In this document: piece after piece, positions 24,735 to 32,506 of the stretch | Layout of the letters: every line of letters starts with the position of its first letter | Position numbering within the stretch: position 1 is the stretch's first letter | Source of the DNA: Comamonadaceae bacterium | GTDB taxonomy: Bacteria; Pseudomonadota; Gammaproteobacteria; Burkholderiales; Burkholderiaceae_C | Length of the DNA stretch: 36,702 nucleotides | Assembly: GCA_947375135.1 (NCBI GenBank) | Contig: CANCER010000034.1 | Coordinates: forward strand, 1 to 36,702 | Reading direction: 5' to 3' | Made by a program: the position numbers and the translations under genes | Notes under the pieces: model-generated | What the model was told of the DNA's origin: nothing | What the model saw: the letters and a program-made list of their open reading frames with translations, nothing else | Databases searched by the model: none

Positions 24735-25096
24735 GCTTTTACCGCCTTCGGCGCTGCCACTGCATAGCTATGTTTGCGCAGCAGCTTTTCAGCATCGCGC
24801 AGGCTGGCTGCAAGGTCGGTGTCCCATGCGTGGTTGTAGCTGTACTTGTTGTCCACAAAAATCACGCGCCCGAGCTTGATGTTGTGCTTCAGCAGCAGCC
24901 AAACAAGGTGACTTGTGAAGCTGGGCAAGTCCACGTCCATGGCGATTTCAAACGCGGTCATTGGCCGGTCACTGGATTTGAGCAGCTCGCGGATAGTGCC
25001 GGTGCGTGACTTTGGCTTTTCCTGTGCCTCGGGTGTGGCCCAGCCCTGGCGGTTGGAGCGCACCAGTTCGGTTGCGAGTGCTGCAAAGGGGTTCAC
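24731..25096 (-). CDS. Phage protein with winged-helix-like segment
   Basis: A 121-residue protein beginning at GTG 25094-25096. Residues 30-90 (GTIRELLKSSDRPMTAFEIA, then DLPSFTSHLVWLLLKHNIKL) have the helix-helix-helix-strand order of a small winged helix, so DNA binding is possible. No family name is recognised. The GTGA overlap with the upstream gene supports the GTG start. Confidence 0.68.
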   Translation of the reverse strand: MNPFAALATELVRSNRQGWATPEAQEKPKSRTGTIRELLKSSDRPMTAFEIAMDVDLPSFTSHLVWLLLKHNIKLGRVIFVDNKYSYNHAWDTDLAASLRDAEKLLRKHSYAVAAPKAVKA

Positions 25097-25410
25097 GATT
25101 GCCGCCCCTCGGCTTTTGCAATTGCCTCATTTGCCGCATCCCATGCCATTGTTTGTGCATGAAAGTTGGTGCTGTTGCCAACGCCTGTTTCCATAAATTG
25201 GCGCAACGCAGCCAGTAGATCGGGCGCAGCGGCAATCAGTGATGCGTTTGCAATGGATTCTGCATCATCGCCAGCGCCGACTATTCCTGTAATCGCCATA
25301 ACCTCAATACCTTTGCGATTGCAGGTAACTGCGTAGTTCAAACGCCCAGGGAAATCTATGGGTTCAAGCTGCTCTACCTGCCACGGTCCTGGTGTGTGTG
25401 CCGCCATCAT
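25093..25410 (-). CDS. Small phage protein (HTPGPW / AAAPDLL type)
   Basis: A 105-residue protein with the opening HTPGPWQVEQ and the phrase NASLIAAAPDLLAALRQFME, which I recognise as a widespread phage and plasmid family of unknown function. There are two consecutive ATG codons (25408-25410 and 25405-25407), and either could start it. It overlaps the upstream gene's stop by 4 bp. Confidence 0.75.
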   Translation of the reverse strand: MMAAHTPGPWQVEQLEPIDFPGRLNYAVTCNRKGIEVMAITGIVGAGDDAESIANASLIAAAPDLLAALRQFMETGVGNSTNFHAQTMAWDAANEAIAKAEGRQS

Positions 25411-25631
25411 TGCATCCCCCTTGCCCTGATGATTTCAGCCGCCTCAGTGCCGTTGTCAGCAAAGTGCACGTCTTTTGCGCAGGCCTCGCGCTCCTGGCGC
25501 ACGGCATGTTCGATGGCCGCACGCACCTTGCGCATGGCATGGACGGTGTAGGCGCCGGGTCCGCGCCATCCCATGTAGCTTGCAATCTCGGCATTGGTTA
25601 TGCCGTTGACGTCTTCGCGGTTACTCGGCAT
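25407..25631 (-). CDS. Small phage protein, unknown
   Basis: A 74-residue protein (NAEIASYMGWRGPGAYTVHA ... AIEHAVRQEREACAKD ... AAEIIRARG). The Arg/Glu-rich helix ending in 'IRARG' is a common ending of short phage early proteins. No function is known to me. Its start overlaps the preceding gene by 11 bp. Confidence 0.65.
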   Translation of the reverse strand: MPSNREDVNGITNAEIASYMGWRGPGAYTVHAMRKVRAAIEHAVRQEREACAKDVHFADNGTEAAEIIRARGMQ

Positions 25632-26004
25632 GGCTTGCCTCCATCATTTCGTGTTCATGCTGCTGGGCCTGATCCGGCGTTGCCAGTTCAAAGCGCGGGT
25701 GGTGTTTTCCGTCAGGCGAGAGAACCTCCAGGCGGTGAAGTTTGAAAAAGCCCCCAAGGGTCCAGTTGCAGGGCTTGCCATCAGGTTCTTTGCGCGGTTG
25801 TTCTGCGCCTGTGAAGCGCCCAACGCAGGAAAACCCAAGGTACTTCTCGACGGCATCAAAGTCGGCGCCCGCATCGGCTGCAATCAGGTCGCGTGCCGAC
25901 TGCGCGGTCTTGCACATCGGGCAAATAACGGCAATGTCCAAGTGGCTACCAACGCATTGCGCAAGGCAGGCGGCTTTGAATTCTTCAACAGTCATTGTTT
26001 TCAT
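25621..26004 (-). CDS. Phage protein with CPMC motif, unknown function
   Basis: A 127-residue protein (MKTMTVEEFKAACLAQCVGS). It contains CPMCKTAQSA (a CxxC knuckle) and a later FSCVGRFTGAEQPRKEPDGK segment that looks like a substrate or metal-binding loop, followed by a Trp-containing strand (CNWTLGGFFKLHRLEVLSPD). The second half resembles a conserved phage family without assigned role. The start could be ATG 26002-26004 or the ATG three codons later. Confidence 0.7.
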   Translation of the reverse strand: MKTMTVEEFKAACLAQCVGSHLDIAVICPMCKTAQSARDLIAADAGADFDAVEKYLGFSCVGRFTGAEQPRKEPDGKPCNWTLGGFFKLHRLEVLSPDGKHHPRFELATPDQAQQHEHEMMEASHAE

Positions 26005-26034
26005 GCTTTTGTCTTTTGGGTATTGGTGGGGCGA

Positions 26035-26139
26035 CTACAGGGGAAACGCATTCGCAAACATGTGGTCGGAGTGCTGACGACGTGCAAATAGAGCGCCGGT
26101 CTGCGCAAAGCGACTGCCGTGTGTCGCCCCGTAAATCAT
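26035..26139 (-). CDS. Tiny phage ORF coupled to rdgC
   Basis: A 34-residue frame ([20 protein letters not shown] then [14 protein letters not shown]). Its ATG overlaps the rdgC stop codon in an ATGA junction, the same coupling used throughout this operon. This is the main reason to believe it is translated. The product is basic and unassigned. Confidence 0.5.
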   Translation of the reverse strand: MIYGATHGSRFAQTGALFARRQHSDHMFANAFPL

Positions 26140-27341
26140 TGGGCCAATACGGTGCGGGCACCGTTGGATTGCATTGCAGAAACTGCGCCTATACCTTCCA
26201 GGGTTTCCAGCAGGCGAGCGGCGCGGTTGTAGCCAATCTTCAGGTGACGTTGCACCAGACTGATGGACGCCTTGTTGTGTTCGACAACGATGGTCTTGGC
26301 GGCATCAATCAGCGGGTCCGGGCCGTCGCCAAGTTGGGCCTGCACTGCACCTGTGTTGTCTTCCACGGTAGCTGTCAATGCGTCTTCGCGCAGCATGCTA
26401 TCCAGCTTTGCCGCAGGGCGAACCTTTGGTAATGACGCATCTACGACTTCCCTATCCACCTGCACAACTCCACCCAGGGCATCAATCAAGTCCGGTATGA
26501 GGTTCTGCATTTCTCCGGTGAAGATGGCGACATCGGCGTCAAAGGTGTCTTCGTAGGCGGTTGTGGCTTTCGCCACCACATCAAGGATGTCGAGTTTTTT
26601 CAACGTCATGGCGTCGGTCACGACAAACGAAACCCGGTGTTTCCAAGTCATCGCAAGCCGTGTAGGCACCTTGCCCATGGTGATGTGCTGCACCACTTCG
26701 TCGGTGTCAAGAGAGTGGTGGCCATAGCGCACCACAGCCTTGCTTTCGTCGTAGGCCTTCAACTCGCACTCGCGGTCCACCGTGAAGCCCTGCGGGGCCA
26801 CTTTGGTGGCAAGCCAATGGGACATAGCCGCAGCCGGTGTTGTTTGGGTATTGATGTAGGCAAGGGATAGGCCTTCAATCGACCCAATCAGGGCCTCAGT
26901 CACCAGATCGGCCTTGCCCTGGCTGCTGGCGTCAATAGCCATTCGGTCAGCCTGCGGGTCAACCCAGACCCAGATAGCGGCACGCGTGGGGAATGCAGTG
27001 GGCAGCAGGGCGAGTAGGGCGTTTTCCTTGATGTCCTTGCGCTCCTTTTTTCCTGGCTTGCGACCCGTGGCGTCTTCAATCCTGGCGACTTCGGCCAGTA
27101 CGGCGCGGTCCAGCACGTCACCGGGAACCTTTTTGGACTCCACCATCAGCCTGAGAATCCACTGACCGCCCACCGACTCCAGCAGGGCGCCGTGCTCCTG
27201 GCCGCGTGGTGGCACCCAGCCCACGGACTGCGCCTGTGTGGGGCCGCACGGCCTGAAGATGGACGCATGTAGGCCATCTTCGATTTCAGCGGCGTCCTGC
27301 AGCAATCCGGTAACGCGATAGAGAATTGTGTTTTTGAACAT
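26136..27341 (-). CDS. rdgC: RdgC recombination-associated protein with C-terminal FtsK-gamma DNA-binding domain
   Basis: A 401-residue protein. Residues 1-300 match RdgC ([57 protein letters not shown]-like '[14 protein letters not shown]'), a ring-shaped non-specific DNA-binding protein that restrains RecA. Residues about 342-401 are a clear FtsK gamma domain ([20 protein letters not shown] then [20 protein letters not shown]), the winged helix that reads KOPS (GGGNAGGG) in chromosome translocases. Standard RdgC is about 300 residues and lacks it. The linker (300-340) is acidic and low in complexity. It sits between a ParB-like gene and small early genes, so it may handle recombination of phage DNA with sequence orientation. 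That role is inference. Confidence 0.9.
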   Translation of the reverse strand: MFKNTILYRVTGLLQDAAEIEDGLHASIFRPCGPTQAQSVGWVPPRGQEHGALLESVGGQWILRLMVESKKVPGDVLDRAVLAEVARIEDATGRKPGKKERKDIKENALLALLPTAFPTRAAIWVWVDPQADRMAIDASSQGKADLVTEALIGSIEGLSLAYINTQTTPAAAMSHWLATKVAPQGFTVDRECELKAYDESKAVVRYGHHSLDTDEVVQHITMGKVPTRLAMTWKHRVSFVVTDAMTLKKLDILDVVAKATTAYEDTFDADVAIFTGEMQNLIPDLIDALGGVVQVDREVVDASLPKVRPAAKLDSMLREDALTATVEDNTGAVQAQLGDGPDPLIDAAKTIVVEHNKASISLVQRHLKIGYNRAARLLETLEGIGAVSAMQSNGARTVLAQ

Positions 27342-27345
27342 CTTG

Positions 27346-27534
27346 TTATCCTGAAAAGTGTTTGCTATGGATGCGCTCCAAAACCGTGATCTGCTTTTCG
27401 GTCAGGCTAGTGGTGTTGTCGCCGTCATCTGTCTGCTCGGCAATACTGTTGACGAAATCGGTTTCCCAATCGTTCAGGTCGTGGGTGCCGGCCAAGCCGG
27501 ATACGCGTTTGACCATGCTGTTCAGTGAGGCCAT
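27346..27534 (-). CDS. Small phage protein (LTEKQ...LERIHSKHF type)
   Basis: A 62-residue acidic protein from ATG 27532-27534 ([20 protein letters not shown]). The ending [18 protein letters not shown] is found in many short phage early proteins. Its function is unknown. A longer frame opens upstream, but that part lies antisense-in-frame with the ParB-like gene and is unlikely. The stop is 5 bp from the rdgC start. Confidence 0.68.
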   Translation of the reverse strand: MASLNSMVKRVSGLAGTHDLNDWETDFVNSIAEQTDDGDNTTSLTEKQITVLERIHSKHFSG

Positions 27535-27538
27535 GGCT

Positions 27539-28375
27539 TTAGGCTGCTTGAATCTGCGCCTCAACTGCCGCAACTTCGACCCCGGCAATGTGGGCAAGCA
27601 TGGCAATCAGGGCAACGCCGCCCGCGTGTTCGCGGATGTAGGCCACACCCAGGTCCAGCACCTTGTTTGCGCGTGGCGTCTTGTTCTGCAGGGTCTTTTC
27701 AGTGACCCGCGTCTTGCCGCTGGCCTTGGCTGTTTCCAGAGTGGTGGTCAGCACCTCGGTGGCTTTCTCGCCGTGCTTTTTGATTGCGACCGTCGCGTTG
27801 CTGGCGCTGACTTCACCGGCCTCGACCATGGTGCGGATTTTCTTGGGGGCACCAATCAGTGTCAGCAAGTCGTTGATGTAGACCGCCGAAAAGCTCAGGC
27901 GCTTGGCAATCGTGGAGACTTCCATGCCGTAGTCCACCAGTTTCTTAACCACTGCGGCCTTTTCAATGGGCGTCAGGGGCTTTCCGCTGTTGTGGACAAC
28001 CAAACCCACCAACAAATCCTCGGCTTGCGTTCCTGCGGGCTTGGTGACTACCGGCAGCGGTCCAATGTCGGTACCGCGTGCGATGGCCCGCTTTGCGGCC
28101 TCTAGGCGTGTATGTCCGTCAATCAGGCAAAGGATGCTCTGACCGTCCCTGCGTGCCACGAAACAGGTCAGCGGCTCACTATTCCAGAAGCCGTTTTCGA
28201 TAATCGAACTGGTGATCCACTCGACGTGTGCCTCATAGGCTTCGTCATGGGTGCGGACGTTGAAATCGTCCATTACGACAATTTCACCGGCAGGAACTTT
28301 CCACAGGTCGGAGCTTCCGGCGCCTGCGTCTTTCATTGCGGCCTTTGTGTTGCCGCTGGTCAGGTTTTCAAGCAT
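27539..28375 (-). CDS. ParB/Spo0J-like DNA-binding protein
   Basis: A 278-residue protein from ATG 28373-28375 (MLENLTSGN). It carries the ParB N-terminal CTP/nuclease-type domain (FNVRTHDEAYEAHVEWITSS; LCLIDGHTRLEAAKRAI, whose DGHTR replaces the usual GERR/GHRR) and a helix-turn-helix (STIAKRLSFSAVYINDLLTL). The DGHTR signature groups it with phage and plasmid ParB-like proteins that are often not partition factors. No parA is nearby and no parS repeat was seen. An in-frame ATG at 28457-28459 has a better-looking purine-rich upstream region but adds an odd N-terminus. Confidence 0.85.
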   Translation of the reverse strand: MLENLTSGNTKAAMKDAGAGSSDLWKVPAGEIVVMDDFNVRTHDEAYEAHVEWITSSIIENGFWNSEPLTCFVARRDGQSILCLIDGHTRLEAAKRAIARGTDIGPLPVVTKPAGTQAEDLLVGLVVHNSGKPLTPIEKAAVVKKLVDYGMEVSTIAKRLSFSAVYINDLLTLIGAPKKIRTMVEAGEVSASNATVAIKKHGEKATEVLTTTLETAKASGKTRVTEKTLQNKTPRANKVLDLGVAYIREHAGGVALIAMLAHIAGVEVAAVEAQIQAA

Positions 28376-28479
28376 TGGTGTGTCTCTGTTGTTGGTGGGG
28401 TACTTCGCTACGTTCCAAGTCTTGCTACACCCGGCCAAAGGTGGCAGTCGCACGGACATCCGCTTTCCCCCGTAACTGC

Positions 28480-28767
28480 TTAGGCCTCGGCGGTTTCGCC
28501 GTGGTACTTTGTGAAGGGCAAATCCTTGATGTGCTGACCAAAGAAAACGCCGATGGACTCAGCCGACTTGAATGCCTCGTAGGTTTCGGATTCGACCGGC
28601 GCGTAGTGGTAGATGGCACCCACGCCACGTGTGAAGGTGACAGCCAGTGTCTTGGTGGCGGCGTCGTAGCCGATGGCCTTCACTTGGCTGGATTCCACTG
28701 AGTCCAGGGTGATCTGGGGACGTGGTTCGGTGCTGAAATCTTGGGTGGGTTTGAAGTTTTTGGACAT
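28480..28767 (-). CDS. KTSC-domain protein
   Basis: A 95-residue protein with a KTSC domain at about 22-85 (VESSQVKAIGYDAATKTLAV, YHYAPVESETYEAFKSAESI, GVFFGQHIKD). KTSC domains occur alone in phages or next to lysyl-tRNA synthetase-like proteins and have been suggested to bind nucleic acid. Here it is a member of the leftward operon between the ParB-like and coiled-coil genes. Confidence 0.85.
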   Translation of the reverse strand: MSKNFKPTQDFSTEPRPQITLDSVESSQVKAIGYDAATKTLAVTFTRGVGAIYHYAPVESETYEAFKSAESIGVFFGQHIKDLPFTKYHGETAEA

Positions 28768-28797
28768 GATTCGGTCTTTGAGTAGTTGATGGGGTAG

Positions 28798-29754
28798 TTA
28801 GGCGGCGCGAACGGACATGGTTTGCTTTTGGGCCACGCGCACACCGGGCAGGTTGGCGTTGATGCCCAGTCCGCGCACATATGCACGCAGTCGCACGGTG
28901 TCAACATTCACCAGGCCGATCAGGTCCGGGTGTTCGGCAATGTGCTTGACCAATGAAATCAGGCTGGTGACTTCAAAATCCACGGTGCCCCTGACGCTTG
29001 CGCCCTTGGCTGTAGCCGGTGCGGTGGTGGCAACGGCGGCGCTGACAACCGATGATTCCATGCGCAGTGCTGCGGAATGCTCGGCTGCGCGTGTCTGCGC
29101 CTCGGTGTCGCGCTCCTTTGCCTGCTGGGCATCCAATTGGGCTTGCAGGCGTGACGCAGCGGCTGCGCGTTCGGCTTCGGCGGCTGCGGCTGCATTGCCA
29201 GCGGCGGCTGCGGCTGCGGCCTCTTGCGCCAGTCGGTCCTGTTCAGCTTTGGCGGCTGCTGCAACTTTGGCCGCAGCATCCGCAATGCGTTGGCGTTCGG
29301 CGGCGGCGGCAAGTTCCACCTGACGTGCGGCCTCGGCAATGCGCTGGCGTTCCATTTCTGCGGCCAGCTCGGCAATGCGGCGCTCCTCTGCTGCCTTGCG
29401 TTCCTTTTCGCTGTAATAGGTGAGCATGGAGGCCTTGATTGCCACCTCTGCAGCTTTGAGGTTTTCCATGGGGCTGCGAAACAGGTCATTGATGGCTTTC
29501 AGGGCCTTATTCATCGGACCTGTGATACCAGTACGGGTATCTTCCAGCTTGTTAATGCGGGCCTTAACGGATTGCAGTTCTTCCGTTGCAAGCGCGTAGT
29601 CGTCGTCGTTCTGAATGACGAACGACTTAGCCATGCGTAGGGCCGAATCGGCGCTGCGGTTCATGGTTGCCAAGTCCGGCAGGTTCAGGGCCTTTACCTC
29701 GGTCATCAAGGCCGGTGCATCGTTGACTTCGGGGTTTTCGAGTACGGCGGTCAT
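28798..29754 (-). CDS. Long coiled-coil phage protein
   Basis: A 318-residue protein. The N-terminal 120 residues are helical and charged (ATEELQSVKARINKLEDTRT). Residues about 118-225 are an Ala/Glu/Arg-rich coiled coil (ERKAAEERRIAELAAEMERQ and following). The C-terminal 85 residues form a compact domain (VRGTVDFEVTSLISLVKHIA). Similar proteins occur between recombination genes in phages of this group and have no proven role. Its start overlaps the stop of the exonuclease by 4 bp, linking it to the recombination genes. Confidence 0.78.
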   Translation of the reverse strand: MTAVLENPEVNDAPALMTEVKALNLPDLATMNRSADSALRMAKSFVIQNDDDYALATEELQSVKARINKLEDTRTGITGPMNKALKAINDLFRSPMENLKAAEVAIKASMLTYYSEKERKAAEERRIAELAAEMERQRIAEAARQVELAAAAERQRIADAAAKVAAAAKAEQDRLAQEAAAAAAAGNAAAAAEAERAAAASRLQAQLDAQQAKERDTEAQTRAAEHSAALRMESSVVSAAVATTAPATAKGASVRGTVDFEVTSLISLVKHIAEHPDLIGLVNVDTVRLRAYVRGLGINANLPGVRVAQKQTMSVRAA

Positions 29755-30353
29755 AGTGCGTGGCGCTCCTTAAAACGCTGAACAGTCAGCAGGGATAGAA
29801 AAACAGAAAAATCGGATGGGTCGCTGAATTCGTGCAGCTTGTATTTGCCATCTGGAAACAGTTGCAAGGCACCGCGCCGTGCAGCTTGTGTGCGGCCACC
29901 AGCCTTGAACATTTCGGTGTAGGCGGCGGTCTGCAGGCCGACAATGGGACTCATTGAGACGGTGCTTTTCAGGTCCACATCCCAAACGTGACCACCGAAG
30001 GCATAGCTGCGGTCGATGGTCCCGGCGTAGCGGTGCATGGGGTGGTGCAGGCGCTGCTCGTTCGCCAGGATCACGGGCCGCTTTTCTGCCTTGAACCTTT
30101 TGTAGCCATCCAGGTAGCCAGCCAGTGGCGTCAGGGCCGCACGTCCAGCCTCGGAGTCTTCGTCAAGGTCATCGTTGTCCAGCAACTCGCAGGCACGGTG
30201 AATGGCGGTACCCAATGCAGCTTTCGCGTTCAACACCGACAGCGGTATGCCATTGAAGTCGTACAAGTCTTTGAGAACTTGCGTCACGCTGGGCACGCGC
30301 ACGCCGTCAAGCGTGTAGGCGTGCTGGGCTGCGTCGAATTGCAGGACGGCCAT
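29751..30353 (-). CDS. RecB-family PD-(D/E)XK exonuclease
   Basis: A 200-residue nuclease: GTAIHRACELL (RecB/Cas4-type first motif), AGTIDRSYAF with the metal-binding Asp, WDVDLKST as the D/ExK motif, and GLQTAAYTEMF as the QxxxY motif characteristic of RecB-like exonucleases. The lambda Exo counterpart resects duplex ends so an annealing protein can load. That annealing protein is the adjacent upstream gene, 4 bp away. The pair is a Red-type recombination module, by inference. Confidence 0.87.
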   Translation of the reverse strand: MAVLQFDAAQHAYTLDGVRVPSVTQVLKDLYDFNGIPLSVLNAKAALGTAIHRACELLDNDDLDEDSEAGRAALTPLAGYLDGYKRFKAEKRPVILANEQRLHHPMHRYAGTIDRSYAFGGHVWDVDLKSTVSMSPIVGLQTAAYTEMFKAGGRTQAARRGALQLFPDGKYKLHEFSDPSDFSVFLSLLTVQRFKERHAL

Positions 30354-30357
30354 GGTC

Positions 30358-31521
30358 TTAGGCGCCCAATGCCAGCAGTTCGGACTTCACGGTGTCGAAC
30401 TGCTCCAGAGTCAGGGCCTCAAGCGTTGCCGATCCGATGCGTGCCAGCATGGCTGCGACGGCGGTTTCGGGGAGTTCAAGAGCCTTGATTTTGGTTTGCA
30501 GGTACTTGACCTGATTGGCGGTGATGACCACGCCAGCGGGCAGTTCACCGGTTGCCTTGTCGGCCTTGGTTGCTGCGGTGGGCTGTGGTGCCGGGTCTGC
30601 CTTGGGTTCTGGCTTGGCTTCGGTCTGCTTGGTTTCCACGTCTTGCACGCTGTCAGCAGCCTTTGCGGCGGCTGCAGTTTCGGACTTGGATACCGGCGAA
30701 GCCGGGGCAACTGGGGCCACTGGTGCCGCTGGCATGGCATAGCTGCCATCGGCTTGCGGTTCAACATCAATGATGTCGCGCACTTCGTCAGTTGAAGGCA
30801 ATCCCATCAGCAACTCAGGTGCATAGATGCGGCCAAAGAATGCAGCCGAACGGTACTGCAGCATCAAGTCCGACATGGTTTGCCACTTGCTGCCATTCTT
30901 GCCGTACCAGCCTTCATTTACGGCCATTTCCATGGTGACCATGGTGGACTCCAGCAGCGGCACGCCGGACGCCTTGCAGCAGCGGTAAATGGAGCCGTGC
31001 AGCTTGATGTCGTCAGCCGTGAACTTTGGCAGTGCAACCGACTTTTCCACGGTCCATGCAATGCATGTGTCGTTGCGCACCTTGGTCTTGGTGGTGACGG
31101 CCTTTTTTTGCTTGTTGTCCCACTCATAGGTGGTGTATGTGGCGTCAATTTCCTGCCCGTGGGTTACTTCAAAGCGCAGGGGTGCATAGCGACCGCAGGA
31201 ATTGATGGAGGCAATGATGTACTGACTGGACCAGCTTGGACGGCCTTCGATGATGTGCAGGTTTTGCATGATCATCAAAGGGTCTGCGTTCATGCGCAGA
31301 CTCATATTCAGCGCAATGACGCAGTTAGACAGTGCTGCGGGGTTCTGCTCATAGCTGATGTTCTGACCGTAGCCCTTTTGGATCACGGCGCGGTATGCCG
31401 TGGGCACCATGGTGGACTCGGTGAACATGCGGGCCGTGCGCTGCATGAATTCAAAAGACTGCAGGCTTCCGAAGCCCATGGATACCAGGGCATTGCTTTC
31501 TTGGGTGGTAACTGCGTTCAT
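30358..31521 (-). CDS. RecT-like single-strand annealing protein (putative)
   Basis: A 387-residue protein. The first 245 residues have a phage RecT-type pattern (LRMNADPLMIMQNLHIIEGR, PSWSSQYIIASINSCGRYAP, MEMAVNEGWYGKNGSKWQTM, MLQYRSAAFFGRIYAPELLM). They are followed by an Ala/Pro-rich acidic linker (about 262-320) and a small C-terminal helical domain (VVITANQVKYLQTKIKALEL). Tentative identity: annealing protein paired with the exonuclease. The C-terminal domain might recruit a partner such as SSB or the nuclease. An AGGAG ribosome-binding site precedes the ATG at 31519-31521. Confidence 0.75.
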   Translation of the reverse strand: MNAVTTQESNALVSMGFGSLQSFEFMQRTARMFTESTMVPTAYRAVIQKGYGQNISYEQNPAALSNCVIALNMSLRMNADPLMIMQNLHIIEGRPSWSSQYIIASINSCGRYAPLRFEVTHGQEIDATYTTYEWDNKQKKAVTTKTKVRNDTCIAWTVEKSVALPKFTADDIKLHGSIYRCCKASGVPLLESTMVTMEMAVNEGWYGKNGSKWQTMSDLMLQYRSAAFFGRIYAPELLMGLPSTDEVRDIIDVEPQADGSYAMPAAPVAPVAPASPVSKSETAAAAKAADSVQDVETKQTEAKPEPKADPAPQPTAATKADKATGELPAGVVITANQVKYLQTKIKALELPETAVAAMLARIGSATLEALTLEQFDTVKSELLALGA

Positions 31522-31544
31522 ATCACTCCTGATGTGGTTAAAAG

Positions 31545-31649
31545 TTACTTGCGGAAAATCTTGAAAAAGTTGTTCGCTGCTTTTTGCAGTGCTTCACGGC
31601 GTGTCATTCCGCATTTGCGGTAGTGCCGGTACTCGTAGATAGGTGTCAT
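31545..31649 (-). CDS. Tiny phage ORF coupled to the upstream membrane protein
   Basis: A 34-residue basic protein (MTPIYEYRHYRKCGMTRREA then LQKAANNFFKIFRK). The start codon overlaps the upstream stop in an ATGA junction. The 'EYRHYR...' pattern with a following helix is typical of tiny phage early proteins. The function is unknown. Confidence 0.6.
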   Translation of the reverse strand: MTPIYEYRHYRKCGMTRREALQKAANNFFKIFRK

Positions 31650-32104
31650 AGAGTTGCTCGAATGGTTTTTTTTCCTCTGTGCGTGAAGCACTGGACTTCG
31701 CCATTACCCAAGTCTTCATAGGCGGCGTTTGGGCCGCACATTGCTTGCGCGGCTTTCGCAAAACGTTCCTGTTGCGCGAGTTCACGAATCGCCTGCCTTG
31801 CTGCTGCGCTTTCGCCTCGATGGTCTTCGAGACTGGGGCCAAGTACGCCTGACAACCAGAAAATTGCCACAGTCAAAAACGCTACCAGGGCGGCGTTGGC
31901 GGCGCGTACATATGTAAGGGTTATGCGTTCGGCAAAGGCTGATAGGGCGCGAAAGAGTGCGTGACGCAAGGCCTTAACTTCTCCATTTGGAGTGCGTAAT
32001 GGCGTTTGGATTTCGCGGTTCCACGATGTGCATTTGCGGTGTGCAGCGCATCCGTGGCTGTCATTGCATCCGTGGGTGCTGCATGTTTCGTCACAGCGTT
32101 GCAT
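31646..32104 (-). CDS. Cys/His-rich single-span membrane phage protein
   Basis: A 152-residue protein from ATG 32102-32104, chosen over an upstream ATG (32134) because GGAGG lies 6 bases before it. Its N-terminus is Cys/His-rich (CDETCSTHGCNDSHGCAAHR), a possible zinc site. A membrane helix (ALVAFLTVAIFWLSGVLG) follows at about residues 72-90. The soluble C-terminus ends FAKAAQAMCGPNAAYEDLGN, a piece I recognise from Burkholderiales phages. Function unknown. Confidence 0.72.
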   Translation of the reverse strand: MQRCDETCSTHGCNDSHGCAAHRKCTSWNREIQTPLRTPNGEVKALRHALFRALSAFAERITLTYVRAANAALVAFLTVAIFWLSGVLGPSLEDHRGESAAARQAIRELAQQERFAKAAQAMCGPNAAYEDLGNGEVQCFTHRGKKTIRATL

Positions 32105-32342
32105 AGCAACCTCCGCGAAACTTGGCGCCTTCAATAAGCGTCAGCTTTGTTGCTTCAAAGCTGAGTGCATAGTGCCCCCCATATGGCACCTGTATTGGTG
32201 CATCAAGGCAGCCTTTGCCGGTGATGTAGTCGCCGTATGTCTCACCTTTTGACCCGCCCTTAAACATCGCTTCTGGCAGCATCAGAAAACCCGTCACATA
32301 CGGCACTGGCAAAAAGATCAGCGGTTTTTTGGCGGCGCTCAA
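32091..32342 (-). CDS. Small phage protein (TTG start)
   Basis: An 83-residue protein starting at TTG 32340-32342 (MSAAKKPLIFLPVPYVTGFL). The TTG overlaps the preceding gene's stop (TTGA), which supports this start. The protein has a short hydrophobic stretch and a central Gly/Lys region. No family recognised. Its end overlaps the next gene by 14 bp. Confidence 0.62.
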   Translation of the reverse strand: MSAAKKPLIFLPVPYVTGFLMLPEAMFKGGSKGETYGDYITGKGCLDAPIQVPYGGHYALSFEATKLTLIEGAKFRGGCYATL

Positions 32343-32506
32343 GGCATCACCTCGTCGTCTTCAAACTCGCAATCTTGGCAACCCGGATGGTCTAGGTCGC
32401 GGCAGTCTGGATGTGCCATCAGATCGCGCTGGTGCCGACGATTGCAGCGGTCCTGCGCCGACAACTCCGCACGTTCGGCCAAGTCAGCCTCTTCGCAGTA
32501 GTTCAT
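32339..32506 (-). CDS. Small Cys/Asp-rich phage protein, first gene of the leftward operon
   Basis: A 55-residue acidic protein (MNYCEEADLAERAELSAQDR then CNRRHQRDLMAHPDCRDLDH and PGCQDCEFEDDEVMP). GGAG lies 8 bases upstream of the ATG at 32504-32506, a good ribosome-binding site. Five cysteines and several histidines could hold a metal. It is the first gene after the operator-promoter at 32677-32705. Confidence 0.72.
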   Translation of the reverse strand: MNYCEEADLAERAELSAQDRCNRRHQRDLMAHPDCRDLDHPGCQDCEFEDDEVMP

